Notes under the pieces: generated by a model
The model's input: only the letters and a program-made list of their open reading frames with translations
Told to the model about the DNA's origin: nothing
Database searches by the model: none
Position numbers and translations under genes: made by a program
Part shown: in pieces, positions 7,878-16,646 of the stretch
How the letters are laid out: each line of letters begins with the position of its first letter
How positions within the stretch are numbered: position 1 is the first letter of the stretch
Assembly (NCBI RefSeq): GCF_035917995.1
Contig: NZ_CP109131.1
Span: 6,076,001-6,140,000 of the forward strand
Source of the DNA: Streptosporangium sp. NBC_01755
Lineage (GTDB): Bacteria > Actinomycetota > Actinomycetes > Streptosporangiales > Streptosporangiaceae
Length of the DNA stretch: 64,000 nt
Direction: 5' to 3'

Positions 7878-9194
7878 GTGTTGCGGTTGATCACTTCTCG
7901 GAGAGTGCGGCTGGCGCTCGCCGCCGGGGTGCTGGCGGCGGTCGTCGTGGTGGTCGTCCGCCTGTGGCGGAGACCGGAGGCCGGCCCCCGGGGCTACTCC
8001 CCGATCAAGAAGGCGTCGATCGGCTCACCGGCGGAGAAAACGGCCTCCGGGGCCGGGCGCGTGCCGCGGTGGCCTCCCGCGCCGCTCCTCGGTGTCCCCA
8101 CGGAGGAGGACCTCAGGCGGTACGCCGTGGGTCCCCCCTCCGCCTTCCGGTCCGCCGTCGAGCGGACGTTCGCGCGCAGGTCGCCGCACGAGCCGCTGGA
8201 CGGGGCCACCCGGGGCCGCCTGGCCCGCTGGGGTGTCGTCGGGATCGGGCTGTTCCTGCTCGCCTTCGGCACGCAGGTCCTGGAGAACGCGGTCTTCTCG
8301 GAGGGGACGCGGGCCGTCGAGGAAATCGCCCTCCGGAGCCCTCCGGATGCGAAGGACGGGTGCGAGCCGGGGCAGGCGCTGGAACCGGGGATCCGCTACC
8401 CGGCGGAAGAGGGGCCGGTGAGCCGGTACACCGGCTCGTGCCGGGTTGTCGTGGTCGTTCCGGACGGTTCCGCCGCGGCCGCCCCCGCCCCGCCGGACGA
8501 GTCCGTCGTGGCCGACCTCGCCCCGCCGCCGGACGGTTCCGCCGCGGCGGTTCCCGACGCGGCCTGCCGGCCGCAGGTGGGGGTCCCGAGGGTGCGGGCG
8601 ATCGACCCCAGGGTGACCGGGGCGGTGAACCGCCAGTGGCGCCGCATCGAGAGGTGGCTCGCGGCCAACGCCCCAGAGAGCCTTCGCACGCTGGGCAGGC
8701 CCGCCAGGGCCCGCACGATCGCCGTCGCCGAGGCGCAGATGGGCCTGCGCTTCCCCGACGACCTGCGTGCCTCCCTGCTACGGCACGACGGGGCCCGCCT
8801 CGTGGACGACACCTGGCCGTTCGGCTTCATCGGTAACCGGAACCAGGGGGTTCGCGGGATCCGTGACACCTGGCGGCGGCTCTGCGGGACGGACGGGGAG
8901 GACATCGGCGTCGAGGTCGGCATCGACTCGCGGGCGGAATGGTGGGACGGGCGGATGATCCCGTTCGGCGCCAACGGAAGCGGTGACCACCTGGTGATCG
9001 ACTCCGTGGCGCGCGACGTCGGGCGGACCGATCACGAGGGTCGGATGAGCTTCACGCCCGGCGGCATCCGGATCCGCTCGTACTACGGCCTGCTGAAGGC
9101 GACGGCGAACGCCCTGGAGACCGGCGGGTCCGTGGGCCACTGGAAACCCAAGGTGACCGGTGGCGAGCTGGACTGGGACGTCGTGCAGTCGTGA
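7878..9194 (+). CDS. Membrane-anchored SMI1/KNR4 (SUKH) family protein
   Basis: A 438-residue protein. Hydrophobic segments lie at about residues 11-29 and 119-137, separated by a soluble loop. A proline/alanine-rich stretch (with a repeated PDGSAAA motif) leads to a C-terminal SMI1/KNR4 domain at about 245-425 (ARTIAVAEAQMGLRFPDDLR, then LLRHDG, then the late GLLKA segment). SUKH domains often act as immunity proteins against nuclease or deaminase toxins; no toxin gene is adjacent. The GTG start has no Shine-Dalgarno, but TACTCT (7865-7870) lies 7 nt upstream, which fits a leaderless mRNA. The double membrane anchor is unusual for a SUKH protein. Confidence 0.75.
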   Translation: MLRLITSRRVRLALAAGVLAAVVVVVVRLWRRPEAGPRGYSPIKKASIGSPAEKTASGAGRVPRWPPAPLLGVPTEEDLRRYAVGPPSAFRSAVERTFARRSPHEPLDGATRGRLARWGVVGIGLFLLAFGTQVLENAVFSEGTRAVEEIALRSPPDAKDGCEPGQALEPGIRYPAEEGPVSRYTGSCRVVVVVPDGSAAAAPAPPDESVVADLAPPPDGSAAAVPDAACRPQVGVPRVRAIDPRVTGAVNRQWRRIERWLAANAPESLRTLGRPARARTIAVAEAQMGLRFPDDLRASLLRHDGARLVDDTWPFGFIGNRNQGVRGIRDTWRRLCGTDGEDIGVEVGIDSRAEWWDGRMIPFGANGSGDHLVIDSVARDVGRTDHEGRMSFTPGGIRIRSYYGLLKATANALETGGSVGHWKPKVTGGELDWDVVQS

Positions 9195-9347
9195 TCGCCG
9201 CCGGACGGGCCGTCGCGGACCCCGGCTTCCGGGGAAGCCTCCAGAAAGGCCCCGGAGGCGGATCGATGTCCCTCCCGCCCGCGAGAGCAACACGCGGGGA
9301 CTCCCAGGAAAGCCCCACGGACCCGCTTCGCGGCCATTGCGAAGAAC

Positions 9348-9379
9348 ATGAAGAACGAAGGACATGAAGAACGAAGGAC
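9348..9379. repeat. 16-bp tandem duplication
   Basis: ATGAAGAACGAAGGAC occurs twice head to tail just before the terminator stem, and a degenerate third start follows. It is AT-richer than its surroundings and does not encode anything evident. Confidence 0.85.
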
Positions 9380-9385
9380 ATGAAA

Positions 9386-9416
9386 AACCCCGCCCCTTCG
9401 AGAAAGGGGCGGGGTT
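9386..9416. terminator. Bidirectional hairpin terminator
   Basis: A perfect 13-bp stem (AACCCCGCCCCTT, 9386-9398, with its complement at 9404-9416) around CGAGA, preceded by AAAAA and closed by TT. It lies between the convergent SUKH and DUF3043 genes. Confidence 0.9.
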
Positions 9417-9455
9417 CGAAAGCCGATGGGCCGTGCTGCTCCCGGGTGCCGCGAA

Positions 9456-10064
9456 CTACTTCTTCGGCGGGACCGGCTTGCCGCCTGGCAGGACGGTGGG
9501 CGGGGGGAAGCGCAGCTTGCGGATCTGCAGCGCGCGCATGGCGGCGTAGAAGCCGACACCCTTGAGGCTCTCGCCGGGGAACTTCTCGGCGGCGAGCTTC
9601 TTCACCTTCCAGGACACCCAGATCGAGGTGAGCAGCACGCCGACCATCATGATCGGCCAGCCGATCGTGATCACGGCGACGTAGACGTAGCCGCGGACCT
9701 CAGTCGGGAAGGGGATCCAGGTGAGCAGCAGGATCAGCAGGGAGAACGGCAGGAAGTACTGGCTGACGACGCGGCGGGAGTCGACCCAGTCGCGCGCGAA
9801 CTTCCTGACGGGCCCCTTGTCGCGGACGGGAAGGTAACGCTCGTCGCCGCGGAGCATCCCCTCGCGCGCCTTGACGCGGTCGTTCGCCTGGCGCTCGCGG
9901 AGTTGCCGGTAGGCCTCTTTGCGGTTGCTGGGGGCGTTCACCGGCTGCCGGCGACGGCCTTCGGCGTCCCGTCGCTTGGGTGTGGGACGCCCCTTGCCCG
10001 CAGGCTTAGGATCGTTAGCGGAGGCGGGGGAGTCGTCCGCGGTGGTCTGGGTACGTCGGAACAC
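9456..10064 (-). CDS. DUF3043 membrane protein
   Basis: A 202-residue protein with a long, highly charged cytoplasmic N-terminus (about residues 1-95, rich in Arg, Lys, Pro, Asp) and two adjacent membrane segments (about 104-120 and 126-150). A basic tail ending in PPKK follows. This is the DUF3043 architecture found throughout actinobacteria; the counterpart in M. tuberculosis is, from memory, Rv2206. It is divergent from the Psp operon, a frequent arrangement in this region, so a link with envelope maintenance is possible but not shown. No catalytic motif is visible. Confidence 0.9.
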   Translation of the reverse strand: MFRRTQTTADDSPASANDPKPAGKGRPTPKRRDAEGRRRQPVNAPSNRKEAYRQLRERQANDRVKAREGMLRGDERYLPVRDKGPVRKFARDWVDSRRVVSQYFLPFSLLILLLTWIPFPTEVRGYVYVAVITIGWPIMMVGVLLTSIWVSWKVKKLAAEKFPGESLKGVGFYAAMRALQIRKLRFPPPTVLPGGKPVPPKK

Positions 10065-10115
10065 AACGTCAGCCTACCGGGACTGCAACTTAGTGACGCC
10101 CCCGCGCGTTATGCG

Positions 10116-10129
10116 TAGGGTGAACCCTA
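10116..10129. promoter_or_regulatory. Palindrome in the divergent DUF3043/pspA promoter region
   Basis: TAGGGTgaACCCTA has two 6-bp arms with a 2-bp centre, 83 bp before the pspA start and 52 bp before the DUF3043 start. It is a candidate operator for an envelope-stress regulator. No ClgR- or PspF-like gene is present in the window. Confidence 0.45.
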
Positions 10130-10211
10130 TGGTGGCTCCGGTGCTTTTCGGGGGGCTGGAATCACTTGGGGTGACCCGAAGCGCACTTGAAGAAGGGGAC
10201 GGCCGACGCGC

Positions 10212-11027
10212 ATGAGCGTGATGAAGAGACTTTCGCTGATCTTCAGGTCCAAGGCGAACAACGCGTTGGACAAGATGGAGGATCCTCGCGAGACCCTGGA
10301 CTACTCATATCAGCGCCAGCTGGAGTTGTTGCAGAAGGTGCGCCGGGGTGTGGCGGACGTCGCCACCTCGCGTAAACGCGTGGAGCTTCAGATCAACCAG
10401 ATCGAGGCGCAGTCGCGCAAGCTTGAGGAGCAGGGCCGTAAGGCGCTCGGGGTCGGTCGCGAGGACCTGGCCCGCGAGGCGCTGACCCGCCGCGGCAGCC
10501 TGCAGACCCAGATCGCCGACCTCCGCGTGCAGCACGACAACCTTCAGGCCGAGGAGGAGAAGCTCACCACGGCCTCCCACCGGCTGCAGGCCAAGGTCGA
10601 CTCCTTCCGTACCAGGAAGGAGACGATCAAGGCGACCTACACCGCGGCCGAGGCGCAGACGCGGATCAACGAGGCCTTCTCCGGCATCTCCGAGGAGATG
10701 GGCGACGTCGGTCTGGCGATCCAGCGCGCCGAGGACAAGACGGCCTCCATGCAGGCCCGCGCGGGTGCCATCGACGAACTGCTGGCCAGCGGCGCACTCG
10801 ACGACTTCAGCGGGCAGCGTGGCGACGACATCCAGGCCGAGCTCGACCGTATGGGCGGCGGCCACGATGTGGAGCTGGAGATCGCCCGGATGAAGGCCGA
10901 ACTCGGCCAGGGCGCCGGGCCCCAGGGGGCGATCACGCCCGGTCCGGCCCAGCAGCAGCCCGAGCCTCAGCAGCAACCACAGTCCAACCAGACGCAGCAG
11001 CTGCGCCAGCCAGGGGAGGGCCTGTGA
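10212..11027 (+). CDS. pspA: PspA/IM30-family envelope-stress protein
   Basis: Peripheral inner-membrane protein that polymerises on stressed membranes and stabilises them (ESCRT-III-like fold). It has 271 residues: an amphipathic N-terminus (MSVMKRLSLIFRSKANN), long coiled-coil helices to about residue 220, then a Gln/Pro-rich tail. DPRETLDYSYQRQLELLQ is the conserved start of the first long helix. The next gene overlaps it by 4 nt (GTGA), so pspA and pspAA are translationally coupled. First gene of a pspA-pspAA-htpX-pspAB cluster. Confidence 0.95.
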   Translation: MSVMKRLSLIFRSKANNALDKMEDPRETLDYSYQRQLELLQKVRRGVADVATSRKRVELQINQIEAQSRKLEEQGRKALGVGREDLAREALTRRGSLQTQIADLRVQHDNLQAEEEKLTTASHRLQAKVDSFRTRKETIKATYTAAEAQTRINEAFSGISEEMGDVGLAIQRAEDKTASMQARAGAIDELLASGALDDFSGQRGDDIQAELDRMGGGHDVELEIARMKAELGQGAGPQGAITPGPAQQQPEPQQQPQSNQTQQLRQPGEGL

Positions 11028-11302
11028 TCGTCCGCATCATGGGGGAGGGGCAGATCGACATCGCCCCCGCCGACCTTGACGTGCTCAACGCCCTGGACGC
11101 CGAACTGGAGGCCGCCATCGAGGCGGGCGAGGAGGAGGCATTCCGTACGCGGTTGCACGCCCTGCTCGACAAGGTCCGCCATGTCGGCAAGGCGCTGCCC
11201 GACGACAGCCTGGAGTCCTCGGAGCTGATTTTGCCTCCGGCCGACGCTTCCATGGAAGAAGTTCGGGAGATGCTCGGCAATGAGGGGCTGATTCCCGGAT
11301 AG
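11024..11302 (+). CDS. PspAA-domain protein
   Basis: A 92-residue partner of PspA, recognised by MIVRIMGEGQIDI at the start and the acidic helical tail ending in EVREMLGNEGLIPG. PspAA is a small domain that in actinobacteria and other phyla is encoded directly after pspA and is thought to work with it in the membrane-stress response; its biochemistry is unknown. The GTG start lies inside the pspA stop (4-nt overlap). htpX follows after 9 bp. Confidence 0.9.
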   Translation: MIVRIMGEGQIDIAPADLDVLNALDAELEAAIEAGEEEAFRTRLHALLDKVRHVGKALPDDSLESSELILPPADASMEEVREMLGNEGLIPG

Positions 11303-11311
11303 CCTGGTCAT

Positions 11312-12217
11312 ATGGTACAAACCCGGTTCGCCCCGGACCGGGGCCTGACCAGGCGCATGGTGATCACCATGTTCCTGCTGGGATTGCTCTACGTCGTCTT
11401 CGTGGCCGTGCTGATCGCGTTGGGCGTCCGTGCGGTCGCGGTGTTGCTGATCGCCGGCGTCATGCTCCTCGTGCAGTACTTCATGTCCGACCGCATCGCG
11501 CTGTTCGCGATGCACGGACGTGTCGTCTCCCCGCAGGAGGCGCCGGAGTTGCACGGCATGATCGACCGGTTGTGCGCTCTGGCCGACATGCCCAAGCCGC
11601 GGGTGGCGATCGCCGATTCGGACGTCCCGAATGCGTTCGCCACCGGCCGTAACCAGAAGAACTCCGTGGTCTGCGTGACCACGGGGTTGCTGCGCAGGCT
11701 CGACACCGGTGAGCTGGAGGGCGTGCTGGCCCACGAGATGTCCCACGTGGCCCACCGCGATGTCGCGGTCATGACGATCGCGTCCTTCCTCGGCATAGTC
11801 GCCGGGCTCATGACCAGGGTCGCGCTCTACAGCGGCCTGGGCGGGCGCGGGCGCGACGACAGGGGCGGACTGCCGATCGGCCTGATCATCATGCTCGTCT
11901 CGGTCCTGGTGTACGCGGTCAGTTTCCTGCTCACCCGGGCTCTGTCGCGCTATCGGGAGCTGGCCGCCGACCGCGCGGGAGCGCTGCTCACCCAGCGCCC
12001 GTCGGCTCTGGCCAGCGCCCTTGTCAAGATCAGCGGTGAGATGGCCCGCATCCCGACGAGGGACCTGCGTGAGGCCGAGCCGTTCAACGCCTTCTTCTTC
12101 GTACCGGCACTGTCCGGCAAGGCGAGCCTGAGCGCGCTGCTGGCGACCCACCCGCCGCTGGAGCGGCGCCTTGACCAGCTCGGCAGGATCTCCGCCCAGC
12201 TCGGGCAGGGGGGCTGA
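11312..12217 (+). CDS. htpX: M48-family membrane zinc metalloprotease (HtpX-like)
   Basis: Membrane quality-control protease of 301 residues. Two N-terminal membrane segments (about 14-60) precede the zinc motif HEMSH (residues 141-145), then two more hydrophobic segments and the third-ligand region ELAADRAGALLT. HtpX cleaves damaged membrane proteins. It sits between pspAA and pspAB, which fits removal of misfolded proteins during Psp-type stress. The last codons (GRISAQLGQGG and stop) are copied one and a half times more downstream in a 75-bp tandem repeat, so the natural stop is repeated. Confidence 0.93.
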   Translation: MVQTRFAPDRGLTRRMVITMFLLGLLYVVFVAVLIALGVRAVAVLLIAGVMLLVQYFMSDRIALFAMHGRVVSPQEAPELHGMIDRLCALADMPKPRVAIADSDVPNAFATGRNQKNSVVCVTTGLLRRLDTGELEGVLAHEMSHVAHRDVAVMTIASFLGIVAGLMTRVALYSGLGGRGRDDRGGLPIGLIIMLVSVLVYAVSFLLTRALSRYRELAADRAGALLTQRPSALASALVKISGEMARIPTRDLREAEPFNAFFFVPALSGKASLSALLATHPPLERRLDQLGRISAQLGQGG

Positions 12218-12370
12218 CAGCAAGGCTCCGCGACGGGTGGCTCGTATCCGAGCGGAAGCAGGATCTCCGCCCAGCTCGGGCAGGGGGGCTGACAGCAAGG
12301 CTCCGCGACGGGTGGCTCGTATCCGAGCGGAAGCAGGATCTCCGCCCAGCTCGGGCAGGGGGGCTGACAG
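12183..12370. repeat. 75-bp tandem repeat (2.5 copies) that duplicates the 3' end of htpX with its stop codon
   Basis: Units at 12183-12257 and 12258-12332 are identical, and a partial copy covers 12333-12370. The first 35 bp are the last codons and the TGA of htpX; the remaining 40 bp are 3' flank. 75 is a multiple of three, so each copy keeps the same frame and its own TGA. The remaining gap to pspAB (12371-12480) holds no recognisable element. Confidence 0.97.
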
Positions 12371-12480
12371 GGCGTATCGGTGGGAGGCGCCGCCTGCGGT
12401 GGACTACGGCGAGCGGACTACGGTGAGCGGTGAAGTGCCGTTCCGTGGAAGCCGTGAAGCCGTGAAGGGGAAGTGACCGG

Positions 12481-13056
12481 ATGCGCTGGTGGGATGCTCT
12501 GCTGGGCCGCGGCAAACCGGCCAAGGCCGACCTGGACGCGCTGTTCGCGCTGCCCTCGGCCGCGGTGACCCTGCAGGCGGCCACCGATCTGGTGCCGACC
12601 GGGCTGGGAGCGGTCTGCTTCCGCTCGGCCGAGGGCGGGGCGTTCGCCGCGCTTGAGCGCGACGTCACCCAGCTGCTGGACGCCGGAGGCGGCCCCCCGG
12701 TGAAGGTCTCGAAGGACTCCTACGGCTACACGTGGCTGCTGGTGCGCCGCGCGCCTGACCTGCTCGGTGATCTGGTCACCGACCTGCACGCGGTCAACTC
12801 CTCCCTTGAGGCGGCGGGTTTCGGCCCCTCGCTGCTCTGCTCGCTGGTCTCCTTCGCGGCCCCCGACGGCCGCGGGCTCGCCATGGTCTACCTCTACAAG
12901 CAGGGCACCTTCTACCCGTTCGCCCCGCTGCCCGGGCAGGAGGGGCGCAGGGACAACGCGCTGGAGCTGCAGGTGCGCGGTGCGATCGGCGGTGAGCTGG
13001 AGATCGAGCCGGATCTCGGCCGCTGGTTCCCCCTCTGGGGCGCGCCCGGCCTCTGA
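12481..13056 (+). CDS. PspAB-domain protein
   Basis: A soluble 191-residue protein beginning MRWWDALLGRGKP, with conserved segments DSYGYTWLLV and QGTFYPFAP and a Trp/Pro-rich end (DLGRWFPLWGAPGL). This matches PspAB, a domain of unknown biochemistry linked with PspA and M48 proteases in actinobacterial Psp loci. It is the fourth gene of the cluster, separated from htpX by a repeat-filled 263-bp gap that may have expanded recently. AAGGGGAAG lies shortly before the ATG. A regulatory or adaptor role in the envelope-stress response is inferred from context only. Confidence 0.85.
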   Translation: MRWWDALLGRGKPAKADLDALFALPSAAVTLQAATDLVPTGLGAVCFRSAEGGAFAALERDVTQLLDAGGGPPVKVSKDSYGYTWLLVRRAPDLLGDLVTDLHAVNSSLEAAGFGPSLLCSLVSFAAPDGRGLAMVYLYKQGTFYPFAPLPGQEGRRDNALELQVRGAIGGELEIEPDLGRWFPLWGAPGL

Positions 13057-13276
13057 GCGGTCCCGCCGCCGGGCGGCCTGGCCCGGTCCTTCTCACCCGA
13101 GATCGTCCGGCCTGCGAGCCGGCTCTCGCGCACGCTCTTCCGACCCTTCCGCGGATCCCGCAAGGTCGTCTGGACCGCGCTTTGGAGGTCCGCCCGGCTT
13201 GCGGTTTGATGTACGTCCTGTGACCCTTTGCCCCCACAATGGGACCGGAAGTTCATCACGGAAGAAGGGTGTGACC

Positions 13277-15733
13277 ATGGCGGACCTCGCGTCCTTGCGG
13301 CCCGGGGATCCCGAGCATGTGCGGGAGTACCGGCTCACCGCCCGGCTCGGCGAGGGAGGCCAGGGAACGGTCTACCTGGGGGTCTCCCCGACGGGAGTCC
13401 GTGTCGCGGTCAAGTTGCTCCGCGCCGACCTCACGCAGGACGAGGAGGCGATGGAACGTTTCGTCCGTGAGGTCAGCACGACCCAGCGGGTCGCGCCCTT
13501 CTGCACCGCCGCGGTGATCGACACCGGGGTCGACCAGCATCGCCCGTACATCGTCAGCGAGTACATCGACGGCCCGACGCTCGACGCGGTCGTGGCCACC
13601 GAGGGCCCCCGAGAGGGTGCGGCCCTGCACCGCCTGGCGATCGGCACGGTCACCGCGCTCGTCGCGATCCACCAGGCGGGAATCGTCCACCGTGATTTCA
13701 AGCCCTCCAACGTGCTGCTGGCCCCCGACGGCCCCCGAGTGATCGACTTCGGTATCGCCAAGGCGCTCGACCGCACCTCCACGCTGACCGCGATGGCGAT
13801 CGGCACCCCCTCCTACATGACCCCCGAGCAACTGGCGGGGGAGAACGCGGGCTCGCCCGCCGACATGTTCGCCTGGGGTTGCACGATGGTCTTCGCGGCC
13901 ACCGGGCAGCCGCCGTTCGGTACGGACAGCCTGCCGGCGATCTTCAACCGGATCATGAACCTGGAACCCGACCTGGGGGCGATCGCCGATCCGGCGCTGC
14001 GCGACCTGGTCGGGCAGTGTCTGTCCAAGGACGCCGGACAGCGGCCCGCGGCGGGCGAGGCGCTGCTGCGGCTGCTCGGCCATGCGGGCGGGCCGACCGG
14101 CGCCGCGCTGCCCACCGCGCCCCGCGGCATCCTCGCCGAGGGCTCGGCCGCTGCGGCGCAGCGGACCGGCCCCGGCCCCGGCGGCTACCCGGCCGGGAGC
14201 GAACCCGGCCCCACCGCCTACGTGCAGCGGCATCCGGGAGGCGACGACCGCGTCCAGCAGGGCTACCCCCGCCACCCCGAGCCGCAGCCGTATCCCCAGC
14301 ACGGAGGTCCCGGCGGGGGCTACCCGGCGCAGGGCCCGCAGGGAGGCCCGGTGGGCTACCCCCAGCACTCCGAACCACGTGGCCACACGCAGCCGTCCGC
14401 GTCTCACGGCTACACGCAGCCGTCCGAGCCCCACGGTTACGCCCAGCCGTCCGCGTCTCACGGCTACGCTCAGGCCGGTCCCCATTCCCAACAAGGACAG
14501 GGATACCCGCAGCAGGGATTTCAGGGGCCCCCGGGGCCCCCGTCCTACGGCGGTCCCGCGACCTATCCCTCCCATGACGGCGCCCCGTACCGGAACCCCG
14601 GATCACCGGCGTATCCGGGACAGCAGCCTGTCTCCGCCCGGAGCGGGCGCGGGGTGTGGTTCGCGGTCGTCGGCGGCCTGCTGGCCACCGCCCTCGTGGC
14701 CGGGGGCGTCGTGCTGGCGGTGCGCAGCGGCACCACCGAGACGCCGGGCGACCCTCAGCCGGGTATCACCCAGGCCGGCGGCACAAAAAGTTCTCCCACT
14801 CCCGCCGTGACCCCGTCCCCCAACGCTCCCACGGTGCCGCAGGCGACCAGCAGGATCAAGCTGCCCGGCAGTTCGATCACGCTCCACGAGAGTCCCCAGG
14901 ACCCGATCAAGCTGAGTTCCTACAGCCTCGACTGGGAGAAGACCCTCTACGTCAGGAAGTCCGGCACCGATCGGTTCGCCAAGAACGGCAAGTACTTCCA
15001 TTACACGCTCAACGCCGCGGGTACCCAGGCGCTGGGCACCGACCGGATATACGACGCGCAGAGCTACTCGATCGTGTCGGTCATCGACCAGCGTTCCGGC
15101 GCGGCGACCAGGATCAGGATCACCAAGGCGCCGGTCTACCCGACGCTGCCGCAGTGGTCGCCGGACGGCAGACGCGGCCTGGTGACGCTTTACGAGGCCG
15201 TGGACGACACCAGCAAGGAGTACGGCTTCGCGATCATCGACGTCGCCACGAAGAAGGCCAGGATCGTCCGTGTGAAGGAGAAGGACGCGGGCAAGTGGAG
15301 CTACTTCTGGCGGGGCGACGGCCGCGCCGTCGGCACCTGGGCGCTCACCGGCAAGACCCAGCGCATCCGCTTCTACGACCTGCAGGGCACCGTGCTGCAG
15401 ACCCTGCTGGACGTGGGAACCCCGATCACCGTCGAGGGTGACGACATCTCCCCGTCGGGATCGTCGCTGCTCACGTACTGTAAGGGGACCGAGAAGGAGA
15501 TCTGCGTCTGGTCCACCGGCTCCGACGCCCCGGCGAAGGTCCGGATCCCATTCGAGACCGAGCGGCTCATCGGCTGGTACGACGACGAGCACATCGCGGG
15601 CTGGCGGCGCAAGGGGTCGGGCTACGAGGCCGTGGTGTTCGACTTCGCGGGGCGGCCGCAGCGGGTGCTGGCCACCACCACCGATGCCAAGGAGTACGAG
15701 AAGCAGTTCATGCGCTTCACGCGAGAGGGCTGA
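13277..15733 (+). CDS. Membrane receptor-type Ser/Thr protein kinase
   Basis: An 818-residue Hanks-type kinase. Cytoplasmic kinase domain at about residues 15-275: P-loop GEGGQG (25-30), VAVK Lys46, HRDFKPSN (Asp140, Asn145), DFG Asp157, then GTPSYMTPEQ. Next comes a low-complexity Pro/Gly/Tyr/Gln/His juxtamembrane region with repeated HGYAQPS-like units (about 290-450), one membrane segment (about 462-484), and an extracellular domain of about 330 residues resembling a WD40/TolB-type propeller, likely the sensor. ATG 13277 has GAAGGG 7 nt upstream; the upstream in-frame extension is not coding-like. It follows the Psp cluster and is one base from the next gene, so the two are co-transcribed. 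Confidence 0.93.
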   Translation: MADLASLRPGDPEHVREYRLTARLGEGGQGTVYLGVSPTGVRVAVKLLRADLTQDEEAMERFVREVSTTQRVAPFCTAAVIDTGVDQHRPYIVSEYIDGPTLDAVVATEGPREGAALHRLAIGTVTALVAIHQAGIVHRDFKPSNVLLAPDGPRVIDFGIAKALDRTSTLTAMAIGTPSYMTPEQLAGENAGSPADMFAWGCTMVFAATGQPPFGTDSLPAIFNRIMNLEPDLGAIADPALRDLVGQCLSKDAGQRPAAGEALLRLLGHAGGPTGAALPTAPRGILAEGSAAAAQRTGPGPGGYPAGSEPGPTAYVQRHPGGDDRVQQGYPRHPEPQPYPQHGGPGGGYPAQGPQGGPVGYPQHSEPRGHTQPSASHGYTQPSEPHGYAQPSASHGYAQAGPHSQQGQGYPQQGFQGPPGPPSYGGPATYPSHDGAPYRNPGSPAYPGQQPVSARSGRGVWFAVVGGLLATALVAGGVVLAVRSGTTETPGDPQPGITQAGGTKSSPTPAVTPSPNAPTVPQATSRIKLPGSSITLHESPQDPIKLSSYSLDWEKTLYVRKSGTDRFAKNGKYFHYTLNAAGTQALGTDRIYDAQSYSIVSVIDQRSGAATRIRITKAPVYPTLPQWSPDGRRGLVTLYEAVDDTSKEYGFAIIDVATKKARIVRVKEKDAGKWSYFWRGDGRAVGTWALTGKTQRIRFYDLQGTVLQTLLDVGTPITVEGDDISPSGSSLLTYCKGTEKEICVWSTGSDAPAKVRIPFETERLIGWYDDEHIAGWRRKGSGYEAVVFDFAGRPQRVLATTTDAKEYEKQFMRFTREG

Positions 15734-15734
15734 C

Positions 15735-16487
15735 ATGAGGGAATGGACCCACGCCGAGCACGCCTCGGCGGTCGCCGCGGAGGCTGCCCGGATGGTCGAC
15801 GTCCTGGGGGAGCGGGACATGTCCGCTCCCGTGCCGACCTGTCCTGGCTGGGATCTGGCCGGGCTTGTCACCCACATCGGTGGCGTGCACCGGTGGGTGG
15901 CCGCCATGGTCCGCGACCTGGCCGAGCGGCGCTACAGTCGCCGCGAGACGGACACGGGCCTGCCGGCTGACGCGAGCGGCTCCCCCGCCTGGCTCGCCGA
16001 GGGGGCCACCCTGCTGTCCGAGGCGCTGCTGTCGCGCGACCCGCGGGCGCCGATGTGGTCCTGGGGCGCCGAGCAGCGGGTGGGGTTCTGGTCGAGGCGC
16101 ATGCTCCACGAGACCCTGGTGCACCGGATGGACGCCGAGCTCGCACTGGGCGTCCCGGTCACGGTCGACGAGGAGACGGCGGCCGACGGGGTCGAGGAGT
16201 TCCTCGACGTCCTGCCGTACGCGCGGTGGAACCCGGGCGTGGCCGAGTTGAGGGGCGGAGGCGAGACGATCTCCCTGCAGGCCGACACCGGGGCCGGATG
16301 GGTGATCACTCTTGACCCCGACCGCTTCCATCACCGGCGGTCTCTGCGGCCGGGGAGCGTGACCGTACGTACCGCCACGTCGGCCGACCTGCTCCAGGTC
16401 GTGTGGGGGCGGCGCAGTGCCGACGACTACGCCGTCGAGGGCGACGAGGGGCTGTTGGGCTGGTGGCGGGAGCTCGCCAGGGTCTGA
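15735..16487 (+). CDS. Maleylpyruvate isomerase/mycothiol-dependent enzyme family protein
   Basis: A 250-residue protein with an N-terminal DinB-like four-helix domain (CPGWDLAGLVTHIGGVHRW holds the conserved Trp-Asp and His) and a C-terminal MDMPI domain of about 90 residues. His in HETLVHRMDAE completes the metal site. The family uses mycothiol as cofactor for isomerisation or conjugation; the substrate is unknown. ATG 15735 is one base after the kinase stop. The final codons and TGA are duplicated in a 59-bp tandem repeat. Confidence 0.88.
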   Translation: MREWTHAEHASAVAAEAARMVDVLGERDMSAPVPTCPGWDLAGLVTHIGGVHRWVAAMVRDLAERRYSRRETDTGLPADASGSPAWLAEGATLLSEALLSRDPRAPMWSWGAEQRVGFWSRRMLHETLVHRMDAELALGVPVTVDEETAADGVEEFLDVLPYARWNPGVAELRGGGETISLQADTGAGWVITLDPDRFHHRRSLRPGSVTVRTATSADLLQVVWGRRSADDYAVEGDEGLLGWWRELARV

Positions 16488-16555
16488 CCGGCGGAAAGGG
16501 CGACGAGGGGCTGTTGGGCTGGTGGCGGGAGCTCGCCAGGGTCTGACCGGCGGAA
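16438..16555. repeat. 59-bp tandem duplication of the isomerase gene 3' end with its stop codon
   Basis: Units 16438-16496 and 16497-16555 are identical. The first 50 bp of the unit are the last codons and the TGA of the isomerase gene; the rest is downstream sequence. Unlike the 75-bp repeat after htpX, 59 is not a multiple of three, so the second copy is not in frame with the gene. Confidence 0.97.
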
Positions 16556-16646
16556 GTTGAATACCCGCCCCGGGATTCGGCCAAGAAACAGCAGATCCCC
16601 GGGAGGGCTCGCCGCCGGGGCCGCCGCCCCGTGGTGCCATGCCCCT

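Noticed and set aside
12767..13276. N-terminal extension of the Ser/Thr kinase
   Set aside because: The extra 170 codons overlap pspAB in another frame and lack coding character; ATG 13277 has a good Shine-Dalgarno right before the kinase domain.
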